Shown: one piece after another, positions 7,695 to 8,708 of the stretch
Layout of the letters: every line of letters begins with the position of its first letter
Position numbering within the stretch: the stretch's first letter is position 1
NCBI GenBank assembly: GCA_003519965.1
Contig: DOVS01000186.1
Coordinates: forward strand, 1 to 8,708
Reading direction: 5' to 3'
Length of the DNA stretch: 8,708 nucleotides
Source of the DNA: Betaproteobacteria bacterium
GTDB lineage: Bacteria; Pseudomonadota; Gammaproteobacteria; Burkholderiales; UBA9220
Position numbers and translations under genes: made by a program
Notes under the pieces: generated by a model
The model's input: only the letters and a program-made list of their open reading frames with translations
Told to the model about the DNA's origin: nothing
The model's database searches: none

Positions 7695-7967
7695 TTAGCG
7701 GTTCTGGGGAACATAGCCCGAAACCGCGTCTACTCCGCCGCCGAAGAAATAGGCTTCGGCTTGCTCGATCAGGTATTTCCGCGCCGCCGGGTCCGCCAAG
7801 TTGAGGCGGTTTTCGTTAATCAGCATGGTCTGGTAGCGCACCCAAGCGTCCCATGCCTCCTTCGACACATTATCGAAAATACGTTGGCCCAATGCACCGG
7901 GATAGGGAAGACGCTCCATGCCCTCGGCTTCGCGGCCGAGTTTGACGCAATTCACCATTTTTGTCAT
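7695..7967 (-). CDS. yggX: YggX family Fe(2+)-trafficking / oxidative damage protection protein
   Basis: YggX-family proteins are small cytoplasmic proteins linked to iron handling and protection of iron-sulfur clusters from oxidative damage. The 90-residue product has the whole family pattern: a cysteine near the N-terminus followed by [15 protein letters not shown] (10-24), then [17 protein letters not shown] (26-42), [11 protein letters not shown] (47-57), a helical ARKYL segment and a C-terminal GYVPQNR (84-90). The frame is open much further upstream (to 8438), running antisense to nothing but across the symporter gene in another frame, so I place the start at the ATG at 7967, where GGAG (7976-7979) stands eight bases before it. 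An ATG three codons on (7958) is an alternative. ppk follows after 59 bases on the same strand. Confidence 0.95.
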   Translation of the reverse strand: MTKMVNCVKLGREAEGMERLPYPGALGQRIFDNVSKEAWDAWVRYQTMLINENRLNLADPAARKYLIEQAEAYFFGGGVDAVSGYVPQNR

Positions 7968-7975
7968 GTGGTTAA

Positions 7976-7979
7976 CTCC
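7976..7979 (-). promoter_or_regulatory. Ribosome binding site of yggX
   Basis: GGAG on the minus strand lies eight bases upstream of the ATG at 7967. It decides this start against the much longer open frame reaching 8438. Confidence 0.6.
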
Positions 7980-7998
7980 ATGCAATATCATCCGAACG

Positions 7999-8004
7999 AT
8001 CATA
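7999..8004 (-). promoter_or_regulatory. Possible -10 element of a yggX promoter
   Basis: TATGAT on the minus strand lies about 30 bases upstream of the yggX ATG and just past the predicted terminator of the symporter gene. The best -35 candidate, TTGGGA, is only 15 bases upstream of it, which is short, so the promoter is tentative. Placement right after a terminator would let yggX, and perhaps ppk, be expressed independently of the symporter gene. Confidence 0.3.
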
Positions 8005-8008
8005 CCGC

Positions 8009-8040
8009 AAAAACCCGCATCCCAACCACCGCGAAGCGGG
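8009..8040 (-). terminator. Intrinsic terminator candidate after the symporter gene
   Basis: On the minus strand, CCCGC (8036-8040) can pair with GCGGG (8014-8018), followed immediately by five T residues (8009-8013). The stem is short and the loop long (17 bases), so it is of moderate quality, but its position four bases past the symporter stop codon fits. Confidence 0.45.
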
Positions 8041-8044
8041 CCGC

Positions 8045-8708
8045 TCAGGAATTGAAATAGCGCCGGGTTTCCTGCCGGACGACCTTGGACAGCAACAATA
8101 GCGCGATCAAGTTGGGAATCGCCATCATCCCATTCATCAAATCGGAAAAACTCCACACGAAATCGAGCTTCATCATCGCGCCAACGGTCACCATGGAAAT
8201 GAAAACGACCCGGTAAGCGCGCACCGCTCGCGGCCCCGCTAAATACTCCACCGCCTTTTCGCCATAATAACTCCAGCCCAGCAAGGTGGAATAAGCGAAC
8301 ACGGCGGTCGCCAAGGCGACAAACACCGCGCCGCCGGACCCGAGGGTTTCGGCGAAGCTGGCGCTGGTCAAGCGCTCGGCGCCGACGCCGTGAAGCCAAG
8401 GCGTCGCGGTCAAAATCACCAGAGCGGTCATGCTGCACACCACCAGCGTATCGATGAATGTCTGGGTCATGCTCACCAACGCTTGCTTGACCGGATCGCG
8501 CGTGCGCGCGGCGGCGGCGGCAATCGGCGCGGAACCCAGGCCGGACTCGTTGGAAAACACCCCGCGGGCAATGCCGAAGCGCATCGCGGCGGCCACGGTC
8601 GCCCCCGCGAAACCGCCTCCCGCAGCGGCGGGACTGAGGGCGTGGTAGAAAATCAGCCCGAGGGCGTGGGGAATTTCACCGGCGTTCAGCACCCACACCA
8701 CCAGCGCC
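8045..8708 (-). CDS. Sodium:alanine/glycine symporter (AGCS family), C-terminal part
   Basis: Members of this family import alanine or glycine with Na+ across the inner membrane. Only the last 220 residues are present; the frame is open to the right edge, so the N-terminal half (family length about 450-500 residues) lies outside the window. The family signature is clear in [19 protein letters not shown], followed by [20 protein letters not shown], typical of the AlsT/DagA type. At least four hydrophobic membrane segments are visible: around [46 protein letters not shown] and [13 protein letters not shown]. The conserved [14 protein letters not shown] lies after the second of these. The protein ends in a short charged cytoplasmic tail, [11 protein letters not shown] candidate terminator follows the stop. 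The exact substrate cannot be told from sequence. Confidence 0.93.
   Translation of the reverse strand, partial: ALVVWVLNAGEIPHALGLIFYHALSPAAAGGGFAGATVAAAMRFGIARGVFSNESGLGSAPIAAAAARTRDPVKQALVSMTQTFIDTLVVCSMTALVILTATPWLHGVGAERLTSASFAETLGSGGAVFVALATAVFAYSTLLGWSYYGEKAVEYLAGPRAVRAYRVVFISMVTVGAMMKLDFVWSFSDLMNGMMAIPNLIALLLLSKVVRQETRRYFNS

Noticed and set aside
6862..7698. Plus-strand open frame (278 codons) opposite the N-terminal half of ppk
   Set aside because: It overlaps a textbook ppk on the other strand and shows no recognisable domain or ribosome binding site; it is a shadow of GC-rich codons.
7968..8438. Extension of the yggX frame upstream to 8438 (247 codons in all)
   Set aside because: It runs through the symporter coding region in another frame, gives arginine-rich low-complexity sequence, and YggX proteins are about 90 residues.

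Overview
The window reads as ordinary chromosomal DNA of a GC-rich proteobacterium, most likely a gammaproteobacterium; a betaproteobacterium cannot be excluded. The clues are a two-ACT-domain biosynthetic threonine deaminase, a PPK1 whose first histidine falls at residue 435 as in E. coli, and a YggX-type protein, a family known mainly from gamma- and betaproteobacteria. No rRNA, tRNA, insertion sequence, CRISPR array or phage gene was seen.

Layout from left to right: the first ~116 bases are the intergenic space downstream of ilvA and may hold the first six codons of a leftward gene running off the edge. ilvA (minus) lies divergent from rpiA (plus). rpiA is followed by phoU and ppx on the plus strand, with phoU and ppx only 12 bases apart. 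After ppx comes about 0.8 kb with no intact recognisable gene. On the minus strand it holds a protein-like sequence broken into three reading frames, which I interpret as a decaying gene of unknown function. Beyond it, on the minus strand, are ppk, yggX and the C-terminal half of a sodium:alanine/glycine symporter that is cut by the right edge.

The central theme is polyphosphate and phosphate homeostasis. PPK makes polyphosphate, PPX degrades it, and PhoU is the negative regulator of phosphate uptake and Pho signalling. ppk converges on the phoU-ppx pair, with the broken gene between them. A partial Pho-box-like sequence lies upstream of phoU. The flanking genes are housekeeping: isoleucine biosynthesis (ilvA), the pentose phosphate pathway (rpiA), iron-sulfur/oxidative protection (yggX) and amino-acid uptake.

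I found no convincing new biological system. The most interesting item is the frameshifted unknown gene at about 4789-5463, whose reconstructed product of about 223 residues I could not assign to a family.
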